From Hyposmocoma kahamanoa (taxonomy: Eukaryota > Arthropoda > Insecta > Lepidoptera > Cosmopterigidae): 64,000 nt of DNA. Positions 48,611 through 61,816 of the stretch are shown here, one piece after another. The DNA lies in NCBI RefSeq assembly GCF_003589595.1, contig NW_020653765.1, positions 1,803,800 to 1,867,799 on the forward strand, written 5' to 3'. The notes beneath the pieces were generated by a model that had not been told where the DNA came from, ran no database searches, and saw only the letters and a list, made by a program, of their open reading frames with translations. Both the position numbers and the translations under genes were made by a program. Numbering within the stretch: the stretch's first letter is position 1; the number at the start of each line of letters is the position of its first letter.

Positions 48611-49139
48611 ATAATTATTGGTATCATCACTACGTTCTTCAGATGCGAGACTCGATTCAAAGTAAAACTCGAAGGACCAAAAATGTCCCACGGCAGCATT
48701 GACTTACAAATAAATGGACGACGGGTCTAATACAAAAACCACGAAAACAGTGAGAGGAGTAGCGGGTAGTACTAAGCAGGATGATGAGTTAAAATCAGAT
48801 GGTAGTGAATAACTGAGTACATTTACAAATCTTATTACTATTTATACAATTATTATGACTAATACATAATGATAGGTTTTTCTTAGTGTGATACGTGTGT
48901 TGGTGCAGACGAAGCTCTTTTCTGTCACTATGTTGCGCTTGTTGCCTGATGATGAGGCCATTTCTTGTGACAGTTTAAATTATGTTACGATCTTACATTT
49001 TGTTGTTAAATACATGGTGTTCAAAGTTGAACAGGTTATTTCTTCTTTTAATTCTGTGTATTTAGAGAGTTTTTCTGCTATTGTAGACTGTAAATTCTGG
49101 GTGTTTAGTACGGCAATGTCTATTATTATTATTACTTTT

Positions 49140-49425
49140 ATCAACTTCTTTCTCAGCCTGTTGGCTGGTTTGAAATCAAGTAAATGCCGTATGCCTTGTA
49201 TCTAGGTGGAGGGTGTGCAATAAGAGCATATCATTATTATTACTTTGGATATCTGTTCTAGACTATCACTTTTCCTATCGCCTAAAAGACTAACTTTGAT
49301 TTATTAAATGGGAGAGGCAATATTCCTCGGCAATAGCACAGTCGACCGGGGTCAGGGACTCAGGTTCAAGAACCGGCATACAATACGTGCCGTATCGAAC
49401 TGGACCTCTCTCTTATTATTATTAA
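49140..49425 (+). repeat. repeat pair: family 5 fragment and family 6 element
   Basis: 49150-49230 is the second copy of family 5. 49235-49425 (GTCGACCGGGGTCAGGGACT, CAAGAACCGGC) recurs inverted at 59790-60045. Confidence 0.5.
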
Positions 49426-50563
49426 TATTGTTCTCAATTACCCGCAAAGACAAAACTTAAAAACTGTAAACTAAGTATTTATTAACACTCGTTAACAAAA
49501 TTCTACCATTAAAGCCCTGTCAAGAAAAGGCTATTTCATTTTGTGTTTCTTGTGTTAATATTGTCCTATCACTATTATTGATTTAAACAAAATATTTTTC
49601 GTAACTTATAGTACATTTTCTTAAATGTACTTCGACGTCACTTGAAGAAGTTTACTTTCTCTAAATTCATCCTTCAGGAACACTCCCGAGTCTCCCGAGT
49701 TTGCATATTTTCCTAACAGTGCAAAAATGTTTCTCTACGCATTTTTAGAACTCAGAGATTGAAATTGTTTTAAAGAAATAAAGCTTCTTGTTTATTACAA
49801 AAATATTCAAATACGCGTAATTAAAAAAAATTACATAATTATTATTTCTACATTAAATCCAGTGATACCAACTACTCGAAATGCTAGTAAAAAAATGCCC
49901 AAACAAAAATCCCTCGAAAAGGCTTGCTTGATGAAAACCCCACATTACAAGCCTATACACTTTTGTACGGCTATTCAACATCAAAACCGATATCTGCAAG
50001 ATATCCGACAAAAGCCATTGCGATGAATGGAAATTCCGTCAGTTTCGCTAAGGGGATACACCCCGCTTAGAATCAGAATTACTGTTACTACATCAGTATT
50101 ATCTATAAACATTTTAACGTACACGCTTAACCCGCGGAGACCCGGGAGACCCATGAGTTTGATTCCCCGGTGAAAAGCGGTTTTGGTTAGGGTGAGGATG
50201 GTAAGGCTTTTGGTTGGGGAGTTTTTTGCCATTCTCTTAGGGCGTCGTGATTGGATAGTTCGTGATGGAGCGAGTATTGAGTTCATTATGACTGTTAAAT
50301 TGTTGTCGGTGATTTAGGTTTGAGAGCTTTTTGCTATGGAACCGTTAGTTTTATTAAGCGTGCTTATCGAGTTATGTTTTGATAATATTGTAATAGGATT
50401 TTATATACTATTTTAGATGTATAGATGCATATAATTGAGAGTAAAATAAACAACGTCTGATAAACGCAATGTACTCGAACATCGCAATACTAAATAGTAA
50501 AATAAATAGTTAAGAATTATTATAATTTTATAACTATTCATTATTCACACCACCATAGCTTTT

Positions 50564-50745
50564 TTGGTGAAATTACAGGCACATGGTACTTGTCAACTTA
50601 TGTCAGGGTGACGAGCGCAGTGGCAGTTTCCCTCAGATCTTTGCGATTTAAATCTCTGAGTGGCACTGCAACTGTTATGGACAGGCGTGTAGCTTACCAT
50701 CAGGCGCACGACTTGTTCGTCCCATCACTTGATAGTATAAAAAAA
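50564..50745 (+). repeat. common SINE-like repeat (family 1), 3' two-thirds
   Basis: Starts at TTGGTGAAATTACAGGC and is otherwise well conserved to CACTTGATAGTATAAAAAAA. Confidence 0.85.
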
Positions 50746-53700
50746 GAGCTTTTAATACCAATTTCTCAATTTAGTCTTAAAACCCAAGTTTTGTATATCT
50801 TTTTAAAACTTTTCTTTGTCAACGACATGTACTTAAGTAACTTTTTTGACAGAAAGTATATATTGGTTAGTCTGATTATGAAAGCATCTGAAACATTTTT
50901 TTTTACTGAAGCAATTATATAAAATGTAATAAGTATTTGTGAAAAGTGTCATCCTCCTTATTATAAATTATAGTCGCTACAGTCGGGTAAAAATCAAACT
51001 TAGAAATACAATCATCTCCTACTAATGCACTAAAGTTCGTCTCGGTTTGAGCTTCCACTACTAATTCAACAAATATGTCACAAGCCCACGGCTCGTAGCG
51101 AATAAGTGAGAGTAACATTGCGTGACCGAGGGCCCGCCGCGATCGCTTTGTCCTCACTTTACTTTGAGTGAAACGCTGTGCAATATGGTTACAAAATAGA
51201 ATATTGAGTTGTAGAGGTTCTGCTACACCATTGCGACTATATTTATAAAACTAGCGAGTTTAATTTCTGACTCAATAGGTATTTACTGTAAATCTAGAAC
51301 CACTCTGTTTGTGTAATTGCAAAAATACTTTTTAAAAGCGAAATTGAAATCGCCACATTACAGATAAAACAAAAAATACCGAAATTTTAATACAACAACG
51401 TGGCAGTGTGGTAAAAAGCATCTCCAATTACAAACGATTTGCGTGTAAACGAAAGCGAAACCCACATAAGGCTACATAATACAGTTTACGTGTAGGAAGC
51501 CTCGAAAATGCTTATCGGTAGCATTTTGGCGGTGTCAGGTTACGCGCCGGCCCACTGTGTCGCGCTCGATCGAACTCATGAATTCTAAATTTAAATTAGG
51601 TGTCTCCAAATCGTATTTAACGGTGCTTGAGTTCGTAACCGTTGATTGGCGATTTTTGGAGCCGCGGCGTTTGTTTGAGATAGGTTGTTTATTTTTTATG
51701 TCAGTGTTTCAATTGCATATCAGTTCTGAAAATGTTGACTTGACATTTCATACTTATTGCACTATTTTTAAATAAAATTAGGGTCTTTACTACACAATAA
51801 AGAAGACATTAGTATAATGTAGTAATGATATTAGTGGATAAAATAAATTTTCGATGACTAGGCTGTCCCCAAAATACAACTTAATAACAAGTATTTAAAC
51901 TCCATATTCAAGTGCCCTAACCTATACAATTCATGTAGAGCTACGCTAATATTTCCTCACATTTCCATACATAGGTACTCCGGAGCTGTCAATTCCTATG
52001 CCATCATAAGCCGTTGACGTTAATCCGCGGAACAAGGAAAGCAATACGCTTCAATGCAGATCATACGAGCGTCACCACAAGAGGGAAAGAGATGGCAAAT
52101 AGTCTGTGCATTCACGCGTAAACTGGAATATTATAGTAGAAAGCGCGCGTAGAAGAATGGCGTAAGTTTTTTAGGTCTATTTGAGAAACTGTTGTGATTA
52201 AAAAGAGAAATCTGTTACTCTGCCCTTTTGAACAGTGAAATAAATTTATCACTAAGTATTAACTTATAGAGGTATGCTAAATTGAAGAAACGAAACTAAG
52301 ACAAAAAACCTAAGTAGATTTAAACTAAATGGTCAAAATGGGCTCCTCCCAAAAAGTAGTCGAGTGTCTAGATACCTGAGGAATATTTAATAAAGAGATT
52401 TTGTAACCAACACAAACGTATACGAAAACGATATATATGTCGTCATCTTTGATACATTTTTTTATAATTCATGTTGAAAACAACGAAGTTTGGAGAAATT
52501 TAAAAGTATGAACTCAATTATACCCGATTTTATTTTCAACAATTCAATCATATTTATCTAGCAAACCTGTACATCTCTGATATTATACACTCAACCCTAA
52601 CTATTGCTTTTACTAAACGCAAATTTGTAAATGTGATACACGGCATGATATTCAACCGAGATTTATTTGTACATCTACGTGGTCCACCGTTCTACTTCTA
52701 TTAAGAATGCTAATTCCTGAGTAGATACCCGAGACTTCAACGGAAAATTGAATCGAAAATTTGAAGGACGGAGACTCTTCATCGCTCTCTCTTACGTGTA
52801 GTGGTAAGCAATTTCTTAGGCTGGTTAATTTTAGTTTTCGTATGCAACTATATTATTCCGTATTTTAGTGCAATTTTTTTACATCATATTATATACTCGT
52901 ATATACCTTACGCTGTGAACAACTACGTCATGACTCCCAAGTACCCGAGAAGAAATTAATAATAACTCGCAAAAAACGCTATAAACACTTTACATTTAAT
53001 TAAACAATAATATTACAGAAAACCATATTTTTGTATCCGCCTTTAGCTCCGCACTTACGCCATTCCGCTCCTGAGCAAAAATCGATTGTTCCACGTATTT
53101 TTGTCCGCTCTCAGTTGGCAAGAAACATCACGCCCATTCGACCGTTATGACAAGGCTACGTGACGCACGAAATATAACCATCTCTTTCTTACACATGTGA
53201 AAATGCATCACCCTTACCGTTCACCTATTTGCCCAGTGGGCCGAGTGCGTAGGTACGACAGTCATAAAAATAGCCCCTTTGGCGCCGAATCTTCTAGGGG
53301 CTTTCGGTATTTCGATTTTGTCCTCTTGTTACACGGAGGGTGGATAATGTACCTAGAGGTAGTATGATTAGCTATACTTAGATTTTATCTGACGTAACGC
53401 CAGCTGTATTCACGTTTTCAAAGATTTATTTCATTGCCGACACAGCTCAACATACTATTTCTAAAAAAACCCGCATCTAGTGAAGAGCAAGGCAAAAATG
53501 TTTGACGAAAAGTAAATATTGTTGTAGGATATTTTTTTAAAAACCACTACACTCCTTATTAGCTCTACAATAGTTTTAACCTACAGAATAAATACCAACA
53601 CATAAAGGCAAAATGTCATAGGCTAATATTTCGGTCTATTTGTATTCAATAAGTAACATCTCCACACAAAACCAAGTCGAATACTCGACAGCACAATAAA

Positions 53701-54404
53701 CTTTTTTCAAACGCCCGTGGCATGTATTGTTGTCACCAAGTGTTTACATTACAGTAACTGAATGGCGCAGAATCACAAAAATACCATTTTGGAGTTGTGA
53801 CATTATTAACAGAGAAATTGGCTCGATCAATACAAAAAATTCACAATTTTTGCTTTTTTTCGTAGAGCCTCGGCAGATGTCGCTCAAGCTGTCTGGTTCG
53901 ATTACCAACCGCGTCACTTCGAGCACAGCTTTATTTAATATCTGGTACGTGATATTTTTCATAGGGATCGTGGTTACTTTTTTCTCATCTTGTTAATCGC
54001 AAGATATGATTTTGCGTCGCTATGGTTGTTTTACACCTTGTTATGCATAGCAATTATAGTTTTATATATACTTATTTCTATTTATTCTATTTGAATATAA
54101 TTTTTATTGTTAATTATCATTTCTATTCAGATGTGTGTTTGATTATTTTTTTGTATTCTTAGCCTTTTAGAGATGTGTCAAAGACCTATTTGACATTGTT
54201 TATTATCATATAATATATTCCATTTTTTAATATTTATATTTAGAAACTTTTAAAAAGTAAATGCATAAATTACAGAAAACACCTATGACTACTTTTTGCC
54301 TATAATATTTGGCTTTGATTAGTCATCGACAGGAACATTACTTTTGCTAATATAAGATTTCGATTAGTTTTCTAGTATATTGTTCTTCTTGTTTAAGTGT
54401 AGCA

Positions 54405-54530
54405 CCAACCTATTTCTGTTTGGCCCAATGGTTGACTGGTAGAGAATGCCTTTTGGCATTAAGTCCGCCATTTGTACTTTAGTGTATTGTACAATAAAGT
54501 TTAAATAAATAAATAAATAAGATTTCTAAA
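54405..54530 (+). repeat. retroposon 3' end with AAAT tail
   Basis: TTGGCCCAATGGTTGACTGG, GAATGCCTTTTGGCATTAAG and GTACAATAAAGTTTAAATAA followed by AAAT repeats. This is a very common lepidopteran retroposon end (recalled). Confidence 0.65.
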
Positions 54531-56121
54531 TAATAAATAAAATAAGTTTCTTTGACGTTATTGACAGCTTATTAGCAATAAAAAAAGCCATATTGTAGAA
54601 TACAAAAATTTATGAACTCTCCAACTCAATAGACCATTTGTAAAATTTGACAAAGGCCTAATAAAACGGTACTATGAAACGTAGTCCGAAAATTTTATAA
54701 GCTATCATCAATAACCTTCGCAGAATGAAATGGACTCTGTATAATGCACACAGTTCATCTTGAAAAGGTTTTTCGGACAATGGAACGGCTCGAAACATAT
54801 GGTCGGGTCTGTGAAATTCTTGATATTAGTAAATTGGATTAAAGAGAATTGTCAGGACACTTTGTCCAGCTTATTTTGAGTGTGACACAATAGGTGCTGG
54901 GCATGTGTTTGCAGAGTTTTTAATTAAATCCATCCATTTGAAAGTGTTTTGACGTTTCGATATCGCTTATGTGTGTGAATTGTTTATTTGTATTGAGTGA
55001 TTGACATTTAAAAGATATCGGAAAAAGACCGATTTTGTTGAAAAGACAATTTAAATGAAACTAAGTTTAACTAGGTACATATATATCTACTTTGAAGCTG
55101 TTTCTATTTCTACAACTAAAAATTATATGTGTCTATTTCTACAAGTAAAAATATTATGCACAGATAAAAAAACTGACAGATTAAACTCGGCTGGTAGCTG
55201 ATTAATCTGTCTTGCATGCGAAATTAAACGGCTACTGCACAGTGGGTTTTAAGCTACAAAACAGCTGGATAAAAAAACGATTGACTATGATTGCAATCAT
55301 AATAGGAACTAAGAAAAATATTTCTTTTAATATCATGCTGAGACATGTTTACAAATATAAAGCGCACAAAATCTGATCTTTTTTGAAAAGAAATATGGTA
55401 CATTAAGTTTATGATAGCAACAAAATCCCGTTGAATTAGAAAAATTATACTTACGTATTTGTTTTATCCAAAAACTTAACGCGCAGAAGTCATATGATAT
55501 CAATTAATAATATTATATAATTACGAGCGTAATTGTACAATTATGAAAAAAAGAAATAAAAAAATGGGTCTGTATTTGACTTTTTAACGTAATAAAACTC
55601 AGACCGTAACTTAAAACACAAAGTTACTGACGTGCAAAAAATGGATTGTATACACAAATTTTGCAGGCCGATTTCACATTTCCTTCATATTTACATACTG
55701 ACTTTTACCTATTCTTAAAGTAATGTATCCAAATTAACACCCTTGATAAGAAATTTAAAATAAATAGGTAGTTTTGCCATCTCCTAAATAATCACTCTTT
55801 ATAAGATACGAGTTTGAGAACTGTAACTAACTAATGGTAACTTTCGAGATATTGGCATCAAAAGTTTTTTTATTCTTTAAAGAATGTCTAGTCTGCTGAT
55901 TTTGCTTAACAATCAAACAACTGAAACTAAATAAGATATAGAAAAAACCGCTTATAGGGGGTGGTAGAGTTCGTTTTGCTGATTCCAGATATGTTAATAA
56001 CTCAATGTCGCTAAAAATATCGATTACGTTAGTTGTGATAAGAAGCATTACAAAACACACTGTTTATAACTGCAATATTGAATAATCTGAAGCATAATTT
56101 TGTATATTTCTAATTCTTAAT

Positions 56122-56336
56122 TTTTTTTTATGATACCAAGTTTAGTGTCGGAACGAACAAGTCGTGCACCTAATCGTAAGCGACACGTCTGTCCATAACA
56201 CTTGCAGTACCTCTCAGAGCTAATAATTACAAAGATCTGAGGGGCACTGCCATTGAGCCCGTCACCCCGAGACACAGGTAAAGTGGCAGTATTTTCCTGA
56301 ACGAACTTTTTCACAAGGTACTCTACTGTTGCTAAA
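56122..56336 (-). repeat. common SINE-like repeat (family 1), internally deleted
   Basis: Lies only about 70 bases downstream (transcript sense) of the paired-domain exon's donor. Runs from TTTTTTTTATGATACCAAG to CTCTACTGTTGCTAAA. Confidence 0.8.
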
Positions 56337-56405
56337 TACTGGGTGCAACTTATCTTTAGTCGTGCAAGAAAATTAAAAGTGCAATTATCAAATATTTGTA
56401 CTTAC

Positions 56406-56586
56406 ACTAGGAATGTTGTCGTTATTGCACACGTTTTCGCTCAGCAAACGGTCTCGTATCTCCCAGGCGAAGATTGAAGGACACTCTCTCTTGTAGTCTG
56501 CGATCTTCTGGACTACCGGCGTGGTCGCCACCCGAGGTTTGGACCCGCCTATAGCTCTCGGCTTGATAGACCCCGTCTCGTAATAT
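56406..56586 (-). CDS. toy: twin of eyeless (Pax6) exon: second half of paired domain
   Basis: Read on the minus strand this exon encodes 60 residues, beginning with the last base of a split Arg codon, then [17 protein letters not shown], and ending in NDNIPS. This is the linker and the C-terminal (RED) half of a Pax6 paired domain, including [10 protein letters not shown]; in the family this part contacts DNA. A CAG acceptor precedes the exon and the donor is GTAAGT. I placed the 3' end after AGT rather than at the earlier GT because only this leaves phase 0, which joins to VSSINRV in the next exon. The split Arg at the ILGR/YYETG position is a conserved Pax6 intron site, so the preceding exon should carry the first half of the paired domain. 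I could not find it in the 7.4 kb to the right. The product is a nuclear transcription factor for head and eye specification (family knowledge). Confidence 0.96.
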
Positions 56587-56846
56587 CTGTGTGCAAGTCT
56601 ACACTTAGTTTGGATATCGGATAGTGGTGAGAGCGTAGTTTGGGATGGTAGTTTGAAGAGATTTAATGGGGGAAAGTTATTGACGTAGTCAGAATGGCCA
56701 AAATACTAGGTACTGAAAGACTAACAAAAATTCCAACCTACTCTATATCACCTCTCTGGGCTTTGGTTGGTTCAGCAAGTGTACATTGTCGACCAGCTCG
56801 GCAATGCTGCCAGTATAATGGGAACTGCCAACTGAACAACTGCCTC

Positions 56847-57050
56847 CGACGCCGAACGGTTACCATGCTGGACTGCCACGCAGAGGTCCCAGGTTCGATT
56901 CCCGGGTCGGGAGAAATATTTGTATGGCCTACATTTATTTCTCTCGTGAGTTTTGGCGTAATTTGTGGTTGTCTATGTGTGTGTCCATGGCACCCGCGAC
57001 ACAGGGTTTCCCCAGTACGAGGCTATTGTTGAGTGTGTGCGTTATTGTTA
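56847..57050 (+). repeat. tRNA-headed SINE (family 2), copy 2
   Basis: CGCCGAACGGTTACCATGC and GGTTCGATTCCCGGGTCGGG, then the same body as the copy at 5656-5860. The two are close to identical over about 200 bases, suggesting fairly recent activity. Confidence 0.85.
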
Positions 57051-57714
57051 TTAACTTTTGAGCCAGGCACGAAGTTTAGGAATTGTTGAAAATATCTCTT
57101 GACGAAACCTAGTGATGATCTTTAGGCTCTTTAACGAACAATTGGGTTGGATTTTTAAAGCAGGTTTTTTACTAAGTAAATAAGTTTTTGGGTGCTTCAA
57201 GCCACTTCTGAAACTTCGTTATCAAGTGACAACCCTTACGGTCTTATTAAGGAAGTCTAGAATCAAAGTTGCTTTTGTAATAAATAGGGGAAATTTTCTT
57301 TGCGATATCTACAGGTATCTATTGAACATTTAGTAATACAATACAGAAAACCATATTTCGTCGGTGCTTTGTAGAAACCACCAGGCCATAGAAGTCATAT
57401 ATCGGGTTTGCTGAAAACCAGCGCTATAGGTAGGATAACCCCATAGCAAAATGTTGAGCATGTAAAAAGTAAAGTATATATATATATGAAGCGCTATTCC
57501 TATATGAAGAAAACTTAGAATATACATCATATATAAATCACCAGTGTCTTGAAAAAGGGGCGTAAGCGACTTTTCGTAGATTTTTCGGGAGATAATGTTT
57601 TAGGATTTAGCAAATATTTAAATATTTAAAATATTTACGTCCTGTTTTAAAGTTCAGTTATAAAATTTAATTTAATTAAAACCAAAATAGTATATGAAAA
57701 TGTGTATATGTGAC

Positions 57715-57830
57715 AACTTCGGTGGCTCAACGGTTTTCTAGATTCGTTTTAGTCTGGGAACAGGGAATTTTCTAGTTTGAAATCTGGCAATTAGTATTGT
57801 TGTCTAGCACGTTACTTTATACATGACAAT
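57715..57830 (+). repeat. tRNA-headed SINE fragment (family 3)
   Basis: ACTTCGGTGGCTCAACGGTT is an A-box head. It jumps into CTGGGAACAGGGAATTTTCT. Confidence 0.5.
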
Positions 57831-57930
57831 TGCTATTAGTCTTACTGAGTACTCAGAATAGATAATTGTAAACAGATGGGTCATTTTCAGGTTAGTGTTT
57901 TCTACCTAATTTCTGTGACAGTTTTTATTA

Positions 57931-58130
57931 ACCGACTTCAAAAAAGGAGGAGGTTCTCAATTGGACTGTATGTTTATCTTTATGTATTTTACACGCTCAT
58001 TAATTTGTGAGTCCATGTTGATTATTCTTTTTTGATGGAAAGAGGGTGCCTCAGTAGCGGTCCGATTTAAATTTGAACACTATATTCCGCCTCTAAGGGT
58101 AGCAGGGTATGACTTTTGAGGTCGGTTTTT
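57931..58130 (+). repeat. AACCGACTTC-type repeat (family M2)
   Basis: AACCGACTTCAAAAAAGGAG at the left, TTTTGAGGTCGGTTTTTAG at the right, internally shortened. Confidence 0.7.
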
Positions 58131-58894
58131 AGTACTGTGCACTGAAGTTATTATTTAAGTATTCTACAATATTATCATGAAGTATTATTTAATATGTCAA
58201 GATAACTTACTTAACTATTTCAAATATTAAAACTGCCACCGAAATTGGATAGAGTGAACTAATTTGGAAATAAATACGAAGCTGTGAAACTCTACAATGT
58301 ATATATACCCTTGTACATTAATGTAGCAAGTTTTTCTGAGTTTTAAATGTAAAATAAAATGGTAAAGATAAAGAAAAATATTTCTAAAAGAAACATATTT
58401 CTACTTCCCGTACTTAAGCATCATTACAACACAATTACAAAATATAATCCCTTATCTATCCTCTTAAGTTCAAGGACCTATACAAATACATTTGCTTACA
58501 ACCAACACACTTTCGCACGACAAAATTCTTTTCGCCTAAAACTCGTCTTTAGTAGCTTGAAATACAGCTGGAATAAACCCTCGGTATTTATATCGGTGGT
58601 AAAAGTTAAGCTGGCCGATATACAGGATGTACTCAACGCGATCTATTGTTGTGAGATCGACATGTGTCGATATTTCAACGGCATCGATACGATTGTCGAT
58701 ATCGTGTCAATAGTGAACGCTACACAAATACTGGGAAACTGATAGTGAAGTATTTATTCGACAAGAACTTTTCGATATTATTGTTTTCCGTTTTGTGAGA
58801 GAGAATTATCTTGTGCGTATTATTAGAAGTTATATCTGTGGCTCTAGTGAAAAGGGGTACAAGTCGAAAAAGCCAACAAGGAAACTTTTTAAAC

Positions 58895-59169
58895 TCCAGT
58901 CCAGGGTTGTACTGCCACCTTACTTATTTCTGCCGCCAAGTAGTAATGTCCTCATTACTGTGTTCCGGTTTTGAACGGTAAGGGTGCTGGTGAAATTACA
59001 GTGCCACGTGCTTGTCAACTTATGTCTCAGGGTGACGGGCGCAGTGGCAGTGCCCCTCAAATCTTTGCGATTTAAAGCTCTGAGTGGCAATGCATCTGTT
59101 ATGGACAGGCGTGTAGTTTACCATCAGGCGCACGACTTGTTCGTCCCGTCACTTGATATTATAAAAAAA
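58895..59169 (+). repeat. common SINE-like repeat (family 1), head eroded
   Basis: From CCAGTCCAGGGTTGTACTGC to CACTTGATATTATAAAAAAA. Confidence 0.85.
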
Positions 59170-59329
59170 CGCGAAAAACAATTAACGCTTAATTATCATA
59201 TCTGTTTTGTATCTTTTAAAGCTTTTTTTGACTTGTACCTCTTTTCACTAGAACCACAGATGTATTCCCGGCACTGGCATGGGCACGTAATTTGAACCAC
59301 CTTTTCAAAGAGTTAGAATATAAAAATAT

Positions 59330-59720
59330 TGTTATAATAATTGTCTGGCACGGTATGCTTGAAAACCTACTTCGGATCGAAGGACTTTTTTGTCTTAGTG
59401 CTCGTTCCTTGTATTCATAATTATAGCAAACAAGTGGAGTAAACTTACAAAAAAAATTGAACATCATGGTAGTAAAACATCGTGATATTCAATAAAAACT
59501 AAAAATGACAATTACTAAAGCGACATCTTTAGTTAGTTGAGGAAAGAAATAGATTTCTTACAACACAAACATCTACAACAAGAACACAGAAAAAAACGTA
59601 AAGTCTGGTAGTTGGTTCCCTAGCTCAGTTGGGAGAATATCTGGCATGGTATGCTTGAAGGATCGAAGGTATTTTTCTCAGTGTTCGACTTTGTATTAAT
59701 AAATTATAACAACAAGAATA
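59330..59720 (+). repeat. two tRNA-headed SINE copies (family 4)
   Basis: 59340-59460 has CTGGCACGGTATGCTTGAAA and GGATCGAAGGACTTTTT. 59570-59720 has the A-box-bearing head CCTAGCTCAGTTGGGAGAAT and GGATCGAAGGTATTTTT. Confidence 0.6.
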
Positions 59721-59729
59721 ATAATAATT

Positions 59730-60205
59730 TCAATCTTTTTGGCTATGGGAGAAGTGAGAGTCTAAAATAGAAAATAATAATAATAATGCGTCGAGTTCAT
59801 TAAAATCAGCCTCGCTAAAAACTAGAGGCGATTGCATTTCTGTAGCATGTCACGTCCAGCACAAATGCAAAAAGCAGTCCGGCTCGATACGGCACGTAAT
59901 GTTCGCCGGTTCTTGAACCTGAATCCCTGACCCCGGTCGACTGTGCTATTGCCGAAGAATACCGCCGCTCCCATTTAAACATTCAAAACTAGTCTTTTAG
60001 GCCATGGGAGAGGCGAGTGTCTAAAATAGAAAGCCAGACGGTTACCAGGCAATACGTGTGGTTACACGTATTGTCTGGTCTCGAAGTAGGAAATTCGCTG
60101 AGCTAAGACCCAGAACACTCAGACCAGAACCAATTTAGAAAAGAGAACTCAAGGCCTCCGCATCTTTCGCCCACTGTCCTAACTGTTGGTCCATCGAGGT
60201 CGTTA
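59730..60205 (-). repeat. family 6 repeat and adjoining family 3 SINE
   Basis: 59790-60045 is the reverse complement of the 49235-49425 repeat (GGTCAGGGATTCAGGTTCAA). 60060-60205 is a minus-strand family 3 SINE ending in the tRNA-like GACCTCGATGGACCAACAG. Confidence 0.55.
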
Positions 60206-61135
60206 CGATGAAAAAAAGTTTTCCCCGGTTTGACAAATAAAATTTTTCTACAAAGACATAATGGGAGTGACGTCTAGTATATCAATTTGAAAATTGCATA
60301 ATAGTTTTTGATTAATCACATATTGTTTAAGCTTAAGGCAGTTAATACTGAAAGAACTAGCTCGAGTATGTATTCTAAAATGTACAAGAATTCTTCGCCG
60401 AGCCAACAGTGAATATCTCCTGATGATGCCGCGTAGAGCGGTGGAACACGCGTCGGGTGGTGGTGGCTGTGATTGAAATTGCGTTTATGCTATTTAAGTA
60501 TTTTATAATTGTCTGCATGAAAAAATACTCAACACAAGCGCAGCTACTTTGCACGACTTAACGTACACGCGGAGTAGTAAATTAATGTACTTCCATTTTT
60601 ATTAATATAGATTTTCGCAAAGTATCTGCAAAAAAAACCATTCAAAAAAATACAAAAAAAAATTTATTTGTGTCCTCAAATATAACTGTTAAAACCACAG
60701 TGCAAACCGTGTCAACCCTAAACCAAACGCGGTATTAAAATGTTGTCATCTGCCGATAGTTGTTTAGGCTTCAGGCGATATTGAGAGCTAACTCGTGTCG
60801 TATATTACATAGTTATTACCGCTAAGGGTTGGGAAATAAATATATATAGCCTTAAGCGTTACAAAAGGGGAACGGTTTTTTAGGGACGTGTACACTTTTT
60901 AAAACTATATTTACATTATTCATATAGGCATTCCAATTCACCCTGTATAGAAGTAACAGTTTTTAAAGTAGAACAAGTGTTTCATCCATTCAATTCCATT
61001 CTTTCATTCATTCGTTCCAGTCTTAAACGAAACATGGAAAATCTGGCTCACCTCAATGGTGTTAGGTTTGTTACAGGTATCATTATTGGAGATCGGAATT
61101 GGCACATTTCTTTTACCTGAACTTCAAGTAATAAA

Positions 61136-61530
61136 CATAGAGTTAATAATACCTCCCTCTGAAATCTCGAAATGATTAATAAGTTAAAGCAAACAATAAA
61201 AATAAATTTGTATTTTTATTTTCGACCACAAAACTTTTCTTTTAAATACAATTTTGTTAGTTACGTGTGTAAAAATATGTAACGATTGGTAATGAAACAT
61301 GTTTTTCGGATCTAGATCACGTACATTCGTTTTCTCAAACAAGCCAGTGTTTCCCTGTAAAGAGCCCGAAATATGTGTTATTTTATTTGAAAAAAAAAAA
61401 AACAAATATGTGCAATTTAGATCCCAAGAAATCAAATCAATCGCGAAAACCTAAGAACTCGAAATATATATATTACAAATTACAATACAATAATTCTGAA
61501 ATATCAGTGGGAGGTATTATCCACTCTATG
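61136..61530. mobile_element. 395-bp inverted-repeat element (MITE family M3) containing an M1 insert
   Basis: Ends CATAGAGTTAATAATACCTC and, reverse-complemented, CATAGAGTGGATAATACCTC. Family M1 sequence (TTTTCTCAAACAAGCC, CCTGTAAAGAGCCCG, GCGAAAACCTAAGAACTCG) occupies about 61290-61470. The shorter copy at 28074-28262 lacks it. Confidence 0.7.
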
Positions 61531-61816
61531 TATATTCCTTCCGTATAGTTTAGGTAAATATACAATGCCTATTTCGATCTCTAGTATTATATGAATCGCT
61601 ATTCTAGTTCAGTGCTCGAGCGCATAATCAGGTTTATTCCTGTTGAGGATTTGCCTGCAATTTGACTGGAATCATGTAAACAATGTACACTCATCATTTG
61701 ACCGGTTAACCAAACTCGAATGTAACCTGAAATAATGTAAACTTACCTTCACTTACCATTACAAGTGTCCAGAGTTTATTGCCTATTTTGTTATTAAAAT
61801 CGAACCAGACACAATG

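Larger units (their letters stand above)
37759..56405 (-). other. toy intron (18.6 kb) within the paired-domain coding region
   Basis: This is the largest complete intron in the window. It carries common SINE copies, two hAT-like or TTAA-type inserts, an RFX-type palindrome and several LINE and SINE tails, listed separately. GC-richer unique blocks occur at 38580-39010, 45000-45080, 46320-46450, 51140-51240, 51480-51690, 52000-52150 and 53030-53350. I recognise nothing in 40000-40370, 40430-41090, 41190-42690, 49430-50560, 51760-54400 (outside those blocks) and 54540-56120. Confidence 0.85.

Noticed and set aside
50915..51157. 80-codon minus-strand ORF with a protein-like composition (RYEPWACDIFVELVVEAQTE)
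   Set aside because: No recognised domain and no splice sites in a consistent model. Possibly a repeat relic, worth a protein search but not supportable as a gene.
58359..58742. 127-codon plus-strand ORF
   Set aside because: No family resemblance, no splice or promoter context, AT-rich composition typical of intron. Its length alone is not evidence.
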